Shown here in pieces: positions 1-14,000 of a stretch of DNA of 64,000 bases (its first letter is position 1; every line of letters begins with the position of its first letter). The DNA comes from Karalla daura (taxonomy: Eukaryota > Chordata > Actinopteri > Chaetodontiformes > Leiognathidae): positions 17,894,642 through 17,958,641 of the forward strand of contig CM055197.1 of NCBI GenBank assembly GCA_029224185.1, in the 5' to 3' direction. A program made the position numbers and the translations under genes. The notes below the pieces were generated by a model, which was not told the DNA's origin, did no database searches, and was given only the letters and a program-made list of their open reading frames with translations.

Positions 1-2977
1 GGCCAGGTACAGCACAGCCACCAGCTTGAGCACCTGCCAGCCCTGCTCCGTCCCCTCGCCCGACAGGAGCCTGCAAACGGAGCGGCGCCACACGCTGGTC
101 ACTACACCGCACTTACTGTCACTGTCACTTTAAGAGCTTTGTGTTGTAGCCAGGGGCGATAAGAGTTTGAGCCCGTGACACGATGTGCGATGCCAACTTT
201 GGGATAAATGACATACCAAGAGATACGTGCTTACACAAAATGGTTAGTATGCTTGTCATTTACGCTCTTGCCTCTCTGGCTTTTTGTTCCGGCTAATGGG
301 CAAAGTCAGCCAGCCGCACTGTTGTTCACGTTAAGAGCCGCACGCAAGCGAGTGTACGTGTACCGGTGTGTGTTGTGAGGCAGAGCCAGGCCGGCCGTGT
401 AAACGGCGATGGCTGTCAGGACCACAGCCTCGGTCTCTGACACTGGGAAGTGCTCCACGGCCATCTCCTGGAAGTGGATGGGCAGCTTGTAGAGAGCCAC
501 ACCGGTCAGATGGCTGATCACCAGAGGAGTGAGCACCGAGAGCACCCCCGGGCTGGACATCTGGGAGGACGCAGGTGGGGGTCAGAGTGGTCATTTAACA
601 GACGGGACAGGTCAACAGAGCGTCCCTGTAGCGTGTGCACCTCTCACCTCCTCTGGCTCGACGACCCCCTCTTCTGTCCTTGGCGGCGGGGCTGTGAGTT
701 TGATCCACAAGTCTAAGGCCTGTGTCCCGGTCAAGAGGAAATAACTACACAGCAAATAGCACAGGTGACATTCAATCTGTTACTTTACACAGTAATAGAC
801 TCATCATCTGTGTGCAACTGAATCATTTCCTCCCAGATGACATCAAACTGAAAGTCAGACAGCCGAGGCAGGATACACGGAGTAGCAGGATGACTGCCAG
901 GAGGCCGAAGGCCGGCATGTAGTAACCGATGGAGACGAAGTGAGAGAGCGAGGGCATGAGGTAGAAGAAGTAGGACTGGTGGAGGCGCTCCAGGAGGTTA
1001 TTCAGCTTGCGGTACATTCCTTCCAGGAGCCTGGAAAGACCAGGCCAAAAAAGGCACAAGTCAAATAGTGGAGATACAAGCTCAAACAGGGCGTGCGAAC
1101 TACTCAAATATCCGTGCTCCGACCTGCCGATGGTGGTGGTGTCGGTCTTGTACTGGCGGAAGCTGTTGATGCCCTTGATGGTGGCAGCCTCGATGTGGTA
1201 GCGGAGGAAGAGGCCGTGGTCGCCCCACGGCCGCCCGCTGGCCTGCTTCAAGGCCATCAGCATCATGGTCTGGACCGAGTGGCTGTAGCCAGACACGCTG
1301 TCCCAGTCGTTCCTCTGCAGCTGTACAGACACGGATGGATTTTTTTTAAAAAACACACATGTTTTTGTGTGTTACCTTCCTGCCACGTCTCATCCCGAGC
1401 CTTCACCTTGCCCTGGATGGTGCACAGCACTCCGATCTTCTGACAGAAGGCGTAGAAGAGGTTGACCAGGTCCAGGTTGGGGAGCTGTCCGTTGAGGCCT
1501 TCCAGCACCAGGTCCAGGCTGGTGATGACGTCGCTGCTGAGCTCCAGGGACAGAGCTGCCTGGATGGACCCACCGCGGCCTTGAAGCGCCGTCCACTCCA
1601 TACCTGGAGGCGTCGTGACGAGAGGAATGTCAGGGGGGGAATGACTTCACCTTCCTGTGAGAGGAGAATTTGTGCTGGTGGTCACCTGTGGTGTTGGTGT
1701 GGTGGTAGCCCTCCAGCCAGGCCTGCATACCGATCAGGTCATGCTCATTCACCAGGAAGATGATGTCCTTGGCCCAGTAGATCTGATCTGTTGAGCAGCA
1801 GAGCAGTCACAAATACAGGACCTCTCACGTTAAACTCATTAGGATGATGGGAGGGGTCGAAGGGTCTCCACTCACTCCGGAAGTACTGTGCCAGGCCGAG
1901 GAGCAGCCCGACTGCCTGGTTGTTGCCGTCACCCGGGCTGCAGGGGGCACTAAGCACCAGGGCTTCAGTCCGGGGAGCTCTGGGCGCTCGTAGGATCCCG
2001 TACACATTAGTGCCCCTCACCATCTGATAGAAAGGAGGAGGAGCAGTGAAAAAACAATCAAAAAAAGAACTGAACTGAAAGAAAAAAATGTCCTTAACTG
2101 AAAATATACATGCAGTTTGGTCATCCGTCAACTGCTAACGTACATATCGCTCTTTGTTTTCGTCAGGGAACGGCAGCCTGCGAGAGAATCTTTGAGTGAA
2201 CACCTCCAGTCCCCGAGCCTCCATGGTCTTCACCAACCAGTCCACTGGCATCCCCCTGCAGCAGAAACACAACAGGTCATGTTAGACTGCTAGAAAACGA
2301 GGAATAGTAATGTCACGACCGTCTTTAGAACTCCATTAACCTGCACTCAGATGTCTTAAACTCACCGTTGACCGAAAACATAACATTTCAAGAGGTGCAC
2401 GCTAATAAACATACAATATGAAGCTACAAAATAGCTTCATTGTAAACCCATGTATTTCTGTATTACTATGGCTATCCATCCATCATCTTGCTCACTTTGT
2501 ACTTTGACAGTGACACGGTGCCAACACCATGTCAACAACCACACCCTGCGATGGTGAATTCCGGCTTGTCCATTCATGTCCCGTCTCACTGCTTTGAAAC
2601 ATGAGGTTTCTTACCCCACTTTCTTCTTCTGGGCTGAAAACTCTCTGCCTGTAGCCAGTGCCCTCTCCCCTGCAGGAAAGCGCTCCTCTACCATGGTGGA
2701 GCCCATGGCGTTCTCTGACATGTACGTCCTTAGGGTGAATGGCTCAAAAGCCAACCCCATGAACCAGGCCACACCCACCATGTAGCAGACCACACTAAAA
2801 CAGAGGGATGGGATACGACAGCTTATTACTGTGGGGAATAATAAAGTGCTGGGGAACAATTTAAATTTTAAAGAAATTGAAATGTTTAAATTAAAACACT
2901 TACCAGATCGGGCTATTGAGCCGGATGAGCAGGCTGATCAGAGCCTGTCTTCTGCTTGGGTCAGACAACAGTCCCAT
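1..2977 (-). CDS. gpaa1: GPI transamidase subunit Gpaa1 (GPI anchor attachment 1), 3' end outside window
   Basis: Gpaa1 is an ER-membrane subunit of the GPI transamidase, which attaches preformed GPI anchors to the C-termini of target proteins. Coding exons in transcript order: 2977-2904, 2794-2615, 2255-2144, 2023-1876, 1787-1686, 1603-1407, 1320-1124, 1030-877, 719-648, 560-364 and 70-1 (cut by the window edge). All donors are GT, all acceptors AG, and phases close throughout, giving 501 of roughly 620 expected residues. The start MGLLSDPSRRQALISLL matches the family N-terminus. A first membrane helix follows (CVVCYMVGVAWFMGLAF), then the hallmark RTYMSENAMGSTMVEE. The luminal M28-peptidase-like domain includes NVYGILRAPRAP, IYWAKDIIFLVNEHD, LELSSDVITSLD and GLNGQLPNLDLVNLF. 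Later exons carry RLHQSYFFYLMPSLS and the multi-helix region (AVVLTAIAVYTAGLALPHNTHR). Identification is by recalled similarity to human GPAA1 and by the adjacent exosc4, its neighbour on human 8q24.3. Confidence 0.96.
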
Positions 2978-3510
2978 GTTGATGTCCTTTACTACAGAAT
3001 GAAGCCTGGACCCTGAAGGCAGCACAAGCACTGAATCTGTAACCCTGACCAATCAATGAACACTTTACACACGACTTTAAATCGCAGAATAGTAACACTT
3101 TAATTTATGTCCGATGCTATTCACAAAGTGGTCAACATCCAAGGCTTCTATCTCCCCTCTGAATGAGGAATCTTTGCTGCCTCCATTGTCACAGTATGTA
3201 TTGACAGCTGGGGGAGCTCACTGCTAGCTGCTAGCCGGCTAGCTTTCAAAGATGGTTCAACCACGAAGCCTCGTCTTTTAACCAAGGCCGTTATTAGCTA
3301 CGGTTATGTGATTTTTTTTAAAGAAAACAATTCATATAATATGAATGAAGAGTTACCTCTATTTAGGGTACTGCCGGTCACATCCACCTGCAGGGGTGGG
3401 ACTTGGTTGCAACAGCCGATGCTAAATGCTTACTTCCTTGTTCCTGCGGACACATTACTGCGACGCACCGATGTCCGGTCGAGCAAAGAAATTGAAATAA
3501 AGTGAATGAT
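2978..3510 (-). promoter_or_regulatory. gpaa1 5' region, possible non-coding first exon and promoter
   Basis: Just upstream of the gpaa1 start the minus strand reads TTCTGTAG followed by TAAAGGACATCAACATGG, which looks like a splice acceptor, so the ATG exon may be preceded by a UTR intron. A candidate non-coding exon lies at about 3357-3480: it holds a GGAAGT ETS-like site and ends in a GAG|GTAACT donor-like site at 3356-3350. No TATA box was seen. The placement is inferred from motifs only. Confidence 0.35.
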
Positions 3511-3709
3511 TAAAAAGAAAAACATTCAAAAAGGGTGAGAGTAAGAAAGAAGAGGTTTGGACGATTACATTTTATTTATATCTTAATTTTCATAATTTTA
3601 GTTTTTAGTAAATTATTCGATTAGACGCAAAATCCATTATTTTACTTATTTTCTTTACTCATTTTATCTATTTTTTAAGAACCTCAGTTACAGATGTCGA
3701 GTCTGCATT
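3511..3709. other. AT-rich spacer between gpaa1 and exosc4
   Basis: This stretch is AT-rich with short A and T runs and no open frame of note. It separates the presumed gpaa1 promoter from the SINE-like repeat at 3716. Nothing functional is seen in it. Confidence 0.5.
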
Positions 3710-3715
3710 TTGTCT

Positions 3716-3955
3716 TGTGTGGGCTACATGGTGAAACGGTGGTTAGTGCCGTTGCCTCACAGCAAGAAGATCGCTAGTTCAAACTACAATTCAACCCAGA
3801 GCCACTTGCATGTTTGCATGTTCTCCCTGTGGCTGTGCGGATTTCCCTCCCACTGTCCAAAAACATGCATGTTTAGGTTAACTTGTTACTCCGTATTGCC
3901 CCACGTGTGTGTGCCTTGTAATAGACCCCTGGGACACCAGTGGAAACAAAGGTGA
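3716..3955 (+). mobile_element. Diverged tRNA-derived SINE-like element (teleost type)
   Basis: The segment has the order typical of a repeat scattered through teleost genomes: an A-box-like GGTGGTTAGTGCCGTTGCC, CACAGCAAGAAGATC, a B-box-like TAGTTCAAACT, then TTGCATGTTCTCCCTGTG, CCTCCCACTGTCCAAAAACA and a decayed 3' part. It carries no ORF and lies between gpaa1 and exosc4. Assignment rests on recalled motif order; a second copy lies at 29535-29885. Confidence 0.65.
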
Positions 3956-4059
3956 TTTTTTGATGTACATAGATACAGTGTATCTCATGTGGTTGTGTTT
4001 TTTCCCCAAGCTTCATCATTTTCTCTGAAGAACACCACAAATAGTGTAGAATATGTATA

Positions 4060-4065
4060 TTTATT
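4060..4065 (-). terminator. exosc4 poly(A) signal (AATAAA)
   Basis: TTTATT on the plus strand reads AATAAA on the minus strand, about 155 bases after the exosc4 stop codon. It is the first canonical poly(A) signal downstream and would give a short 3' UTR. Confidence 0.6.
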
Positions 4066-4220
4066 ATCAGCTTGACCACTTCAGTACTGTACAAAGTTGT
4101 AATTACCATGAAGACATATACAAAAAACAGTTCACACCAATGTTCTCCCATCTCCAACAAGTCCATCAGCGGTGCCTGTGACCAAAACCACAGTGTAGCT
4201 CCCGGCTCTCGTCCCTGCCG

Positions 4221-5779
<1,559 letters not shown>

Positions 5780-5824
5780 GTTTCCGCAAACTTCTACGTA
5801 AGGGACCCACGTGTCCACCGTAAT

Positions 5825-5843
5825 ACTACAATACCCATAAACC
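5825..5843 (+). promoter_or_regulatory. ZNF143/THAP11-type SBS motif in the exosc4 promoter
   Basis: ACTACAATACCCATAAACC closely resembles the SBS consensus ACTACAATTCCCAGAATGC bound by ZNF143/THAP11 in promoters of housekeeping genes. It lies about 46 bases upstream of the exosc4 start codon, where such sites usually occur. The match is by eye. Confidence 0.55.
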
Positions 5844-6581
5844 CACCCTCGCGCAGATCTACGGCAAGGAGGGAGGGCCTACAATGTGAGTTTTGACTTT
5901 GGACGAAAAACCTGAAGAAATGTTGAACAAACAGCTAGTTTGTGGTCATCAGTCGCATTAATAATTATTTACTTAATACTTAATTATTTTCTTAATTTGT
6001 TTATTACTACATTACGGTAGAGACACTGATTTTTTTGTTATCACTTTAACATTATTTTAAGCGTGTTCATGTATGTTCTGATGCTGTGTTCCTACGAAAT
6101 GTGTCTGTTGTCTATTGTTTATGTTATATGGTTGCTACAACTACAATAATTTAATCATAATATATAATACCTAATATATTTTGTACTTCTCTGACCACTA
6201 AATCTTTGTTTAGCTTCGTCTGCTGCCTTGTGTATGCATTTCTTGGGCTTCCATTTTACAACAACTAATATAATCTAAATGATGGCCCTTGAAGTAATGG
6301 AACAATCTGACTTATACTTACCTATTTATGAGACAAAAGCTGCCTCTTAGGCATTTCCTAACTCCTAGATAAATCTTTATTTTTCTGAGCACCACTAAAG
6401 AACTATCAAGCATATACAGGGATCCTTCCATTAGTTTACCCGCTAAGTGCCTGGTGGTGGTGTGGGAATCAGCTCCAGAGCACATAACCCTGTTCATCAC
6501 ATGGTCCACAGAAACTGCACAATATCTGATTTCTCGCAATGCAGGGAGAGTGACACAACTTCAACACTTTTAAAAATAAAA
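5844..6581. other. Intergenic spacer, exosc4 promoter to PKA 3' end
   Basis: Mostly AT-rich unique-looking sequence. A short GC-richer part near 5850-5900 belongs to the exosc4 promoter. No coding signal is seen; the 73-codon minus-strand frame at 6318-6539 resembles nothing I know. Confidence 0.5.
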
Positions 6582-6587
6582 TTTATT
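6582..6587 (-). terminator. Candidate PKA catalytic gene poly(A) signal (AATAAA)
   Basis: TTTATT on the plus strand is AATAAA in the gene's direction, about 1.44 kb after the stop codon. PKA catalytic genes usually have 3' UTRs of more than 1 kb, so this is a reasonable transcript end. A second AATAAA-like hexamer lies just beyond it. Confidence 0.45.
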
Positions 6588-7570
6588 AGCATCTCTAATG
6601 TGTATAAATAAAAACATATATGAAACAATGTATATACGTATGATGTAATGAGTTTAACAATAAGAGGGTTACATGTGATACAAAGGAGCAGTCATTGTTT
6701 TAGCCAGTGTATTGTGAGGAAAACTGTACCTTGAAATCAAGCTTTCAATTATGCATACCTATAAGTCGCAAATCTACATTCTTTCAGAAGATGAAAGAAA
6801 GAATTCAATTCCAGGGTGGCAACAGAGAGAGTATGGTAAATACGCAGTTTTCATCCCTGTTTAAGATTTAAAACATTTGATTTAATACATTACAAATTCT
6901 GTACTTTTTTTCCACTAACAATGTTGAAGCGCAAAGCCCCAACACTATTCACACCAACCTTCTCAACTTAACATTACACTCAAAAATCAAATCCTAGAAA
7001 GGATTTCACCTTGCTTTTTTCTTCATTTACTGAAGTCACATTGTTGCACAGACTTGTAGGAAACTTGTAGGCCTTTATAAGCAGACCTGAAATCTAGGGA
7101 CAATATGACTAGAATGTTAGACACAGCGACAAAATATAGTAAAATACCAAATGACAAACTTTACATGTAACTAACGGATCCAAAAAGGATCAAACAAATG
7201 ACATGATTTGCATTTTTTTTTTTACTAATGTAACGTGGGTTTGTCATTATCTGCCATGGCTTGCTGTCTGGGTCAGAAGAGCGAGAGGACAGCGAGTGGA
7301 CGCTTCTGTCGGGCGTCTGAGGACTGAAAAAGCAAAGAGGGGAGAGGGCCTCTCTTCTCGAGTCACCCAGTGACTTCTATTTGGTCATGCTTTCAACACA
7401 CTCGGCGTGTTCAGATGTCTCACAAAACTGACAGATATGCACATGGGACGAATGCCACCTCTGAAAGCCGGTCTGAGTTTTACAACAGCCAATGATGTGG
7501 ACTTGTAACAGGCCGTTAAATATACACCGCTGACGACAAGAGGCAACAGCTACAACCCACAAAAGTGTGT

Positions 7571-7619
<49 letters not shown>

Positions 7620-8030
7620 TGTGTGTCAAACTGCCACGGACGAGTCGGTTACAACGTGCGGACCATTATTGGCCATTGTCTCAGTTCTTCCTCGTTAATT
7701 GAAAAATATCACATTTTAAAAGGGGTTAACAACATCCAAGACTAACTGCTTCAACGTAAAAAAAAAAAAGAAAAGAAAAACGGTGGGAGGTACAAAAGAA
7801 AAGAAAAAGACAGAAGAAAACAAAAGAAGTGGTGCGTCTGCTTTAATGCGCAGGTGTACGTGAAAGTGAGAGGTTATCGGCACCCAAGGATCATGGCGAC
7901 CTCATTCAGCCTGATGGAATGAAGGGACTATGTAGTAGATCTGAAAAACGATGGTCTCTGCTCCATCCCAAGTCTTTAGAAGAGTGCAAAGATCCCCTTT
8001 ATTTCCCTGATATATCCATGTTCCCGCATC
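6588..8030 (-). other. Probable 3' UTR of the PKA catalytic gene
   Basis: Region between the stop codon at 8031 and the candidate poly(A) signal. It is AT-rich, holds a (GT)n array at 7565-7627 and an A-rich tract at 7758-7830, and has no coding signal. Extent is inferred from the poly(A) hexamer only. Confidence 0.5.
7565..7627. repeat. (GT)n microsatellite in the presumed PKA 3' UTR
   Basis: About 30 GT units with a few interruptions. On the transcript strand it reads (CA)n, so if the 3' UTR assignment holds it would be transcribed. Confidence 0.95.
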
Positions 8031-11000
8031 CTAAAACTCTGCAAACTCCTTTGCGCACTTTTCCGTCACAGAAACGCGGATTTCCTCCTCCTCGTAGTCG
8101 TCGAAGTTGCTGGTGTCCCCCGGGCCTCTGCACTTTGGTATGAAGGGGGCTTCCACCTGCGGAGACGGGAGCAGTGAATCTTTAGACACATCTATGTCCG
8201 ACATGCCACGATACAGCACAGCCATGACAGAGGAGGAAGAGGAGGAGGAGAAGGGTGAGAGAGGAGAGGAGTGTTTTTCAGGCTGAAGCTTGACATGACA
8301 CGAGCAGTCCGTTTCCTCAGACCTGTCAGTCCAGCCTCCTCAGCTGTGTATTTACCAAACACCCCGAGTGTTTGGCTGCAAGAGGATGGAAAGTGAAGGT
8401 GGAGATGGGGAGGCACGGCTACAGGCCCTCGGCGGAGCTCGGCAAAATGAAATATCTTTAAAATCTCAACCAAAAAAGCAAAATCACCCTCAAAAGCCGT
8501 GAAAATCTCATCCTTTCTGCCAGATTTGCAGCTGTGAGTTCTAGGTTTTATCTCGCTACCTGTCATGCAGTAGAACAGAGCGGCACACTCGGCCTCTTTG
8601 GCTTTTAAACTGTCAGTCACTCTTGTTTTCGCCCCCTCCTACGACGTATGTCAGTGTGTGTCAAGTGGCAGCCATGAAACCACTAAAGGAAAAGAGACAC
8701 GCCGAGCCACACAAACGTTTCGAGACGGCCATTATTCCATTCCCGCGCCACATCAAACCCCCCCCAAAAAATACATTTGCTCTCCTCGAGAAATAGAGGG
8801 ATGTCAGGAGTTTAAATAGCGAGGCTGAGATCTCAGTCGGGGCGCGGATTTTGTGATGGATGGGCGGGTTTCTGCGCGACGTCAAAATTGTTCCAGGGCG
8901 CCGGGCCTGTGTCAAAGGGTTCGCCGAGACGGAGGGAGAAGCTGTCACGGAACTGATGGGAAGCGGGGGGGCGGGCGGTGGTCGTTACCGAGCGCCACTC
9001 AGAGTGCTCCGGGTGCTGCGGCCGGCCTCTACGCTCCCCGCTCCTCAGAGCGCGGCGGGGCGAGGGAGGCGGCACATTTCACAGCGCCGGAGCGGGGCGA
9101 CGCCCCCCGAAGGCATCCGACGGGCTGACGGTGAAGCGTCGCCCCGCGGGGCACCGAACACAGCCCAGAGACGGACGCGCGCGACGTTTCCACGAACCGT
9201 ACGCGAGATCCTGCGGGGTTACCTGGGCTCTTTTTAAAAGCAGACCCCAGGCCTGAGCAGCCTGCCCCTCGGCCCCGGATTAAAAGGGGGGAAAAAAACA
9301 CACACACACACACAGTGTGAGAATAAGGTCAAACGATCAATGAGATCCGAGCCAAGGCTAAATATCCAATTTGAGCAATCGAAGACCTCCAAAATCACTG
9401 TCATGCCGCAAAAACGGCACGTGGCGTTGCTAGCCCGCAGGCGGCTGCGGGGCTGGGTGATTTCCAAATGGGAAAAAAACAAACCACGGAAAGTCTCTGA
9501 CTGTTCATACTCAAGCAGCTATGAATAATGACCATCTCCTTGAGCGGCAAGACGGGATGACGAATGGCCCTGAAACAACTCTCCACAAACAAAATAGTCA
9601 CAAATAACCAGCATCATAACTGGAGACTTTACGACCGGCAAACAAAGGAGAATCGATGGCAGCCGATCGATACGTAATTAACTTGTTTTTATGGGGCTGA
9701 GGGCGCGCGGCTCGCCTTTCTCTCGTAGATGGCGATCCAGTCCGTCGTGGCGAACCACTTGTGGCCCTTGATGTCGTTGACGCCGTTCTTCAGGTTGCCG
9801 TAGCGCTTCGTCAGGTCCACCTGCAGCAGGTTCCTCAGCAGGTCCTTCAGGTCGGAGCTGAAGTGGGAGGGGAAGCGCACCTAGGGAGGAGGAGGAGAGG
9901 AGAAGATGAAGATGAAGAGGGAGCAGGGGGCGCGTTCAGGTTCCCGTCCCGTGAGGTTGCGCGCGTGGCCGCTCACCTTCCCGGACACGATCTTCTCGTA
10001 GATCTGAATGGGTTGGTCTGCGAAGAACGGGGGGTAGCCAGCTGCCATTTCATAGATGAGGACTCCCAGGGCCCACCAGTCCACGGCCTTGTTGTAGCCC
10101 TGCAGAAGATTCCAGGCGGACCCCGGTGAGAAGACACACATGGGCTGTACACTGTCTTTCACGCTTCAGATAACTAACACCTCTCCTGAAGCTCGTTACT
10201 TCAGCTGCTCGTTACTTTTGTTACTTTGAGTTAATGCTTCACTTTCTCTTATCTGCGAGGGGAACATGAATGTGTTTCCAGAGACTCAAAGCAAGCAGAG
10301 AGAAAAGCAAACGCTGTTCCGTGTCTGTGTTCCAGACAACATCTGGATGTCTGCATGTCTGTACTTTGCTGAGGATGATCTCTGGCGCCAGGTACTCGGG
10401 TGTCCCACACAACGTCCAGGTCCTCCCTTTTACCCTCTTGGCGAATCCGAAGTCTGTCACCTGCGCGGCACAGGGCGGGGACGTGAGCGAGGCGTGAACT
10501 GGGCATGAAGTATTCATTCCCCCGGGCGCTCTGAGGCTCACCTGAATGTAGCCGTGGTGGTCGATGAGAAGGTTCTCGGGTTTCAGATCTCTGTATATGA
10601 GATCTAGTGAATGGAGGTACTCGAATGTCAGCACTATCTGGGCGGCGTAGAAGCGCGCGTGCGGCTCGCTGCGGAGGAGAAGGGGAGGGGCTGGTTGGAC
10701 GAGGCCACAGACGGCAGAGAGGAGGCGGGGCCAGACGGCGCGACACTCACCTGAACCGTCCGATTCGTCTTAGGTGTGAGAACATCTCTCCGCCCGGCAC
10801 GTACTCCATCACCATGTACAAATTGGAGTTGTCCTGCGAGGAGACGAGAGACACTTGCACCGAACTGTAACCGAAGCGAATTTGCGAGGCGAAAGAAGAA
10901 AACAAAAAAAGCAAACGAAAACGAGGCCTACCTTAAAAGCGTACTCGAGTTTGACGAGGAAGGGGAAGCTGACGGCCTGTAATATCCTCTTCTCATTTAG

Positions 11001-14000
11001 CGTGTGTTCTATTTGCTTGAGTTTCACCACCTGGCAGATGAAGAGGAGATAAGATGACCTTGTCGGGCAACAGAGATAGCAGACAGGAAAAGCAGCTTTT
11101 GCTTATCGACTCGTTTGACATGCATTCTAGAGGAACGAGAAGTGTCACTTCTCCTACATCTCCATGTAGGCGTGCCTCTCTCCCTACACGTTCATATGTC
11201 CGCCCATCAACAACGTTCAGATGTGCGTGGCTTCCACTGACCTTCTGCTTGTCCAGTATTTTCATGGCAAAGTATTGCTCTGTTCCTTTGTGTTTCACCA
11301 GCATGACTCTTCCGAAGGAGCCGGTGCCCAGGGTCTTCAGTCTGTCAAAGTCATCTAGGCACGTCGTGCTCTGCGACGAGAACAAGCTAATTAATGGCGT
11401 TTTTCATGAAGATTAGAGACGCCGCTCAGAAGATGTGACGGACCAGATGCTATCTGATCCCCAGTCAGAGGGATCCAACGTGATTTTGTCGACCTGCTCA
11501 CACTTTTCTGACACGTTTGTGCCGCCACCATGCGGCGTCTTTATTGTCCGTTTCAATCGTGTCTATTGCGGCCGTGCCATCGGGGCAGCTCACTCATTTC
11601 TAAAATTGGCCGGATCGCCTGTTCCTCCTCGTCAGTATTCTCACCTGTGGTGGGCATTCCCATTTCCGTAAGAAATCATCTTTGGCTTTGGCTAGAAACT
11701 CTTTTACTGCAGGAGGAAACAAAAGGACAGATTCAGTTACCATGCAGCGTCGGATCAACTTTAAATTACGGTGGTAAAGGGGAACCTTTTGTACACAGGA
11801 GGGAAGGAGGAAACGTGGGAAAAGAAAACTCGACCGTAAATCAATGGAGGAGGAGGAGGTGGAGGAGGATTTGGGAAAAGCCAACTCTCATCTGGATGTA
11901 AATTAAACGGGATAGTAGAATATCACACACTTTGTTCTGGAGAACAAAGGCCACAAACACAAAACGACGACATCCAAGACAGGCAGACAAGTGATGCATA
12001 GCAAGACACTCAGGGTATTTGGTATTTAGTGGTATTTAGTACTCCAACTAGGTGGGGAGGGGTTCACAACACTTGGAATTAGAGGAGAAGGTCTCTCTCT
12101 GAGCATCTTGTGCATCACTGAACACAGTTACGAGGGTGTGGGGTGAAGGCAAGGGGGGGGGGACTGGCATCGAACACAGCGTAAAGAAGGTAAGCAAAGA
12201 CGAACCAATGTATTGGTAATCCAGATTGAGAGAGAATGTGGACAACAGAGACACGCACGGATTAACAAAGCACACGAGAGAAGCAAGCAGGCAACACGCA
12301 GCAAGTCATCACAGTGCGACCCCGATGCCGTTCTGCCATTCCGGTGGTCTTTTGGGGTGGAATGGGGCGTACCAAAAGTCTCTATTGATCGCCGCGGTGT
12401 GGCGGGAGCAACCACCCACACGGATGTTGATGGCGGTACGGAAGAGAAGACAAGAGAGAAGTTCATGTACACAACAGCAACAGCAGCAACAGGTGTAATC
12501 ACGGCGACACACACACACACACACACAAGCGACAGGAACGAGAGCGGCGGGCCGACATCCACCCGAGGAATCAAAACGGAGGGCGAAACCGGCGGGTGCC
12601 CGTCCAAATCTGAGCGGGCCGACGGCTCCGAGACGCACCCACGCAGAGGTCGCTACGAGGTCGGCGGCGGAGGCAGGAAGCCGTGGGGATGAGAGGCGCT
12701 TTGAGGGACACGGGGGCCGGCACAGCTGCTCGTCTGAGGGAGTCAGCGACCGCGTTGTTCCCCCGACTCGTGGGACAAGTAGGGATTGGCAATTACCCCC
12801 CTTGCCCCACCCCCTCCAAGGGGGGTAATAAGGGTCTTCGAATCGGATCAAACCGGGACCAGGCTGCAAACGCGCATTTCTGTGGTTAGGCTGGGTATGT
12901 TAACGTCAGGGTCGAGGTTATCACTTGGCCTGCGTCTTTGAAGCTGGATTGCCAAATGCTTGGCATTTGTGTTTGGGAGTTTTTGAAGCATTTTCGGGTC
13001 GTGATCGATAGCAATTGACTGGCTCTGCCGCTCTAATCCAAGAACAGCACAACAAATAAAACCCCACCACCACTACCAGTTAAGGCAACTGTGTGGTTTA
13101 TTTGCACATCCAGCACATCTCCTGGAAAAAGAAAATTGTCCTCCCGTCAACTCTCCAGAATCCTATCTGAAAAAGGCTACAAAAGCTCAAAAATGGACTT
13201 CAACAATTTCAAGTACATTTCTGTTTAAGGCATATTAACTGATCTAGATCAAGGTTCTCTTTAAATACGTAAGATGCCTAACTTTCAACTGTTTTCCTTT
13301 ATATAACCGGGCCGAGGAACCCTATTTATAGTCAGGCAATTAAGGAAACCCGGGAGTCAAATGCCCTTTCACGCCTTGACAATGCATTTTACACAGAGGG
13401 TGCTAGCTCTAGTAGGCAGTAGGACACCGTCAGGTGTCAGTTTCGACCCCCTCCGACCGAAAAAAAAAAAAGAAACAGTCTGGGCGGCGCAGGCCTGGAG
13501 AGACGCGCGGAGTGGTCCTGCACAGTTGGCCGACCCTCGCTGACAGCGTTGCCAAAATCCAGACAAGCGGAACTTCTGTAGTTATGTCAGCCTGCCCTGT
13601 TACGCTGCGGAGTGAAACACAATACACGGACGCGGTGAAATAAAATAGGTGTCGCGATAGCAGCTGTTTAATCTCACTGCGTGCGTGCGTGTGTGCGTGC
13701 GTGCGTGCGTGTGTGAGAGACTGCGCCGGCGCTTCTCCAACCGCTCCAGCCACTGGCGGCTATATAGAGTAAACACAGGTTTATATATGGCACTCTGGGT
13801 AACCAGGTCGTCGGGCCGAGCTGCTAGACTGCAGGCAAATCTGCGGCTCAGGGCACCGGGTCAGCTTAAACAGGTTTACCAGTTAGCCACGCCGCAGGAT
13901 CCAGGGATCATTGTTACGCTAAAAAAGAAATACCTGGCAGCGTGGGGGGGCATTACCGATCCGATCATCTCGGCCCGTCTCCGGGCGTCTCTGGCTGGCA

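Noticed and set aside
1381..1406. Extending gpaa1 exon 6 through the ..KVKARDETWQEG frame to the next GT
   Set aside because: Ending at GGCAAG|GTGAAG gives QGK-LQRNDW as in the family and closes the phase; the extension adds an unmatched insert.
5780..5818. Upstream in-frame ATG adding 13 residues to Exosc4
   Set aside because: The extra residues do not match the family, whose N-terminus begins at MAGLELLS.
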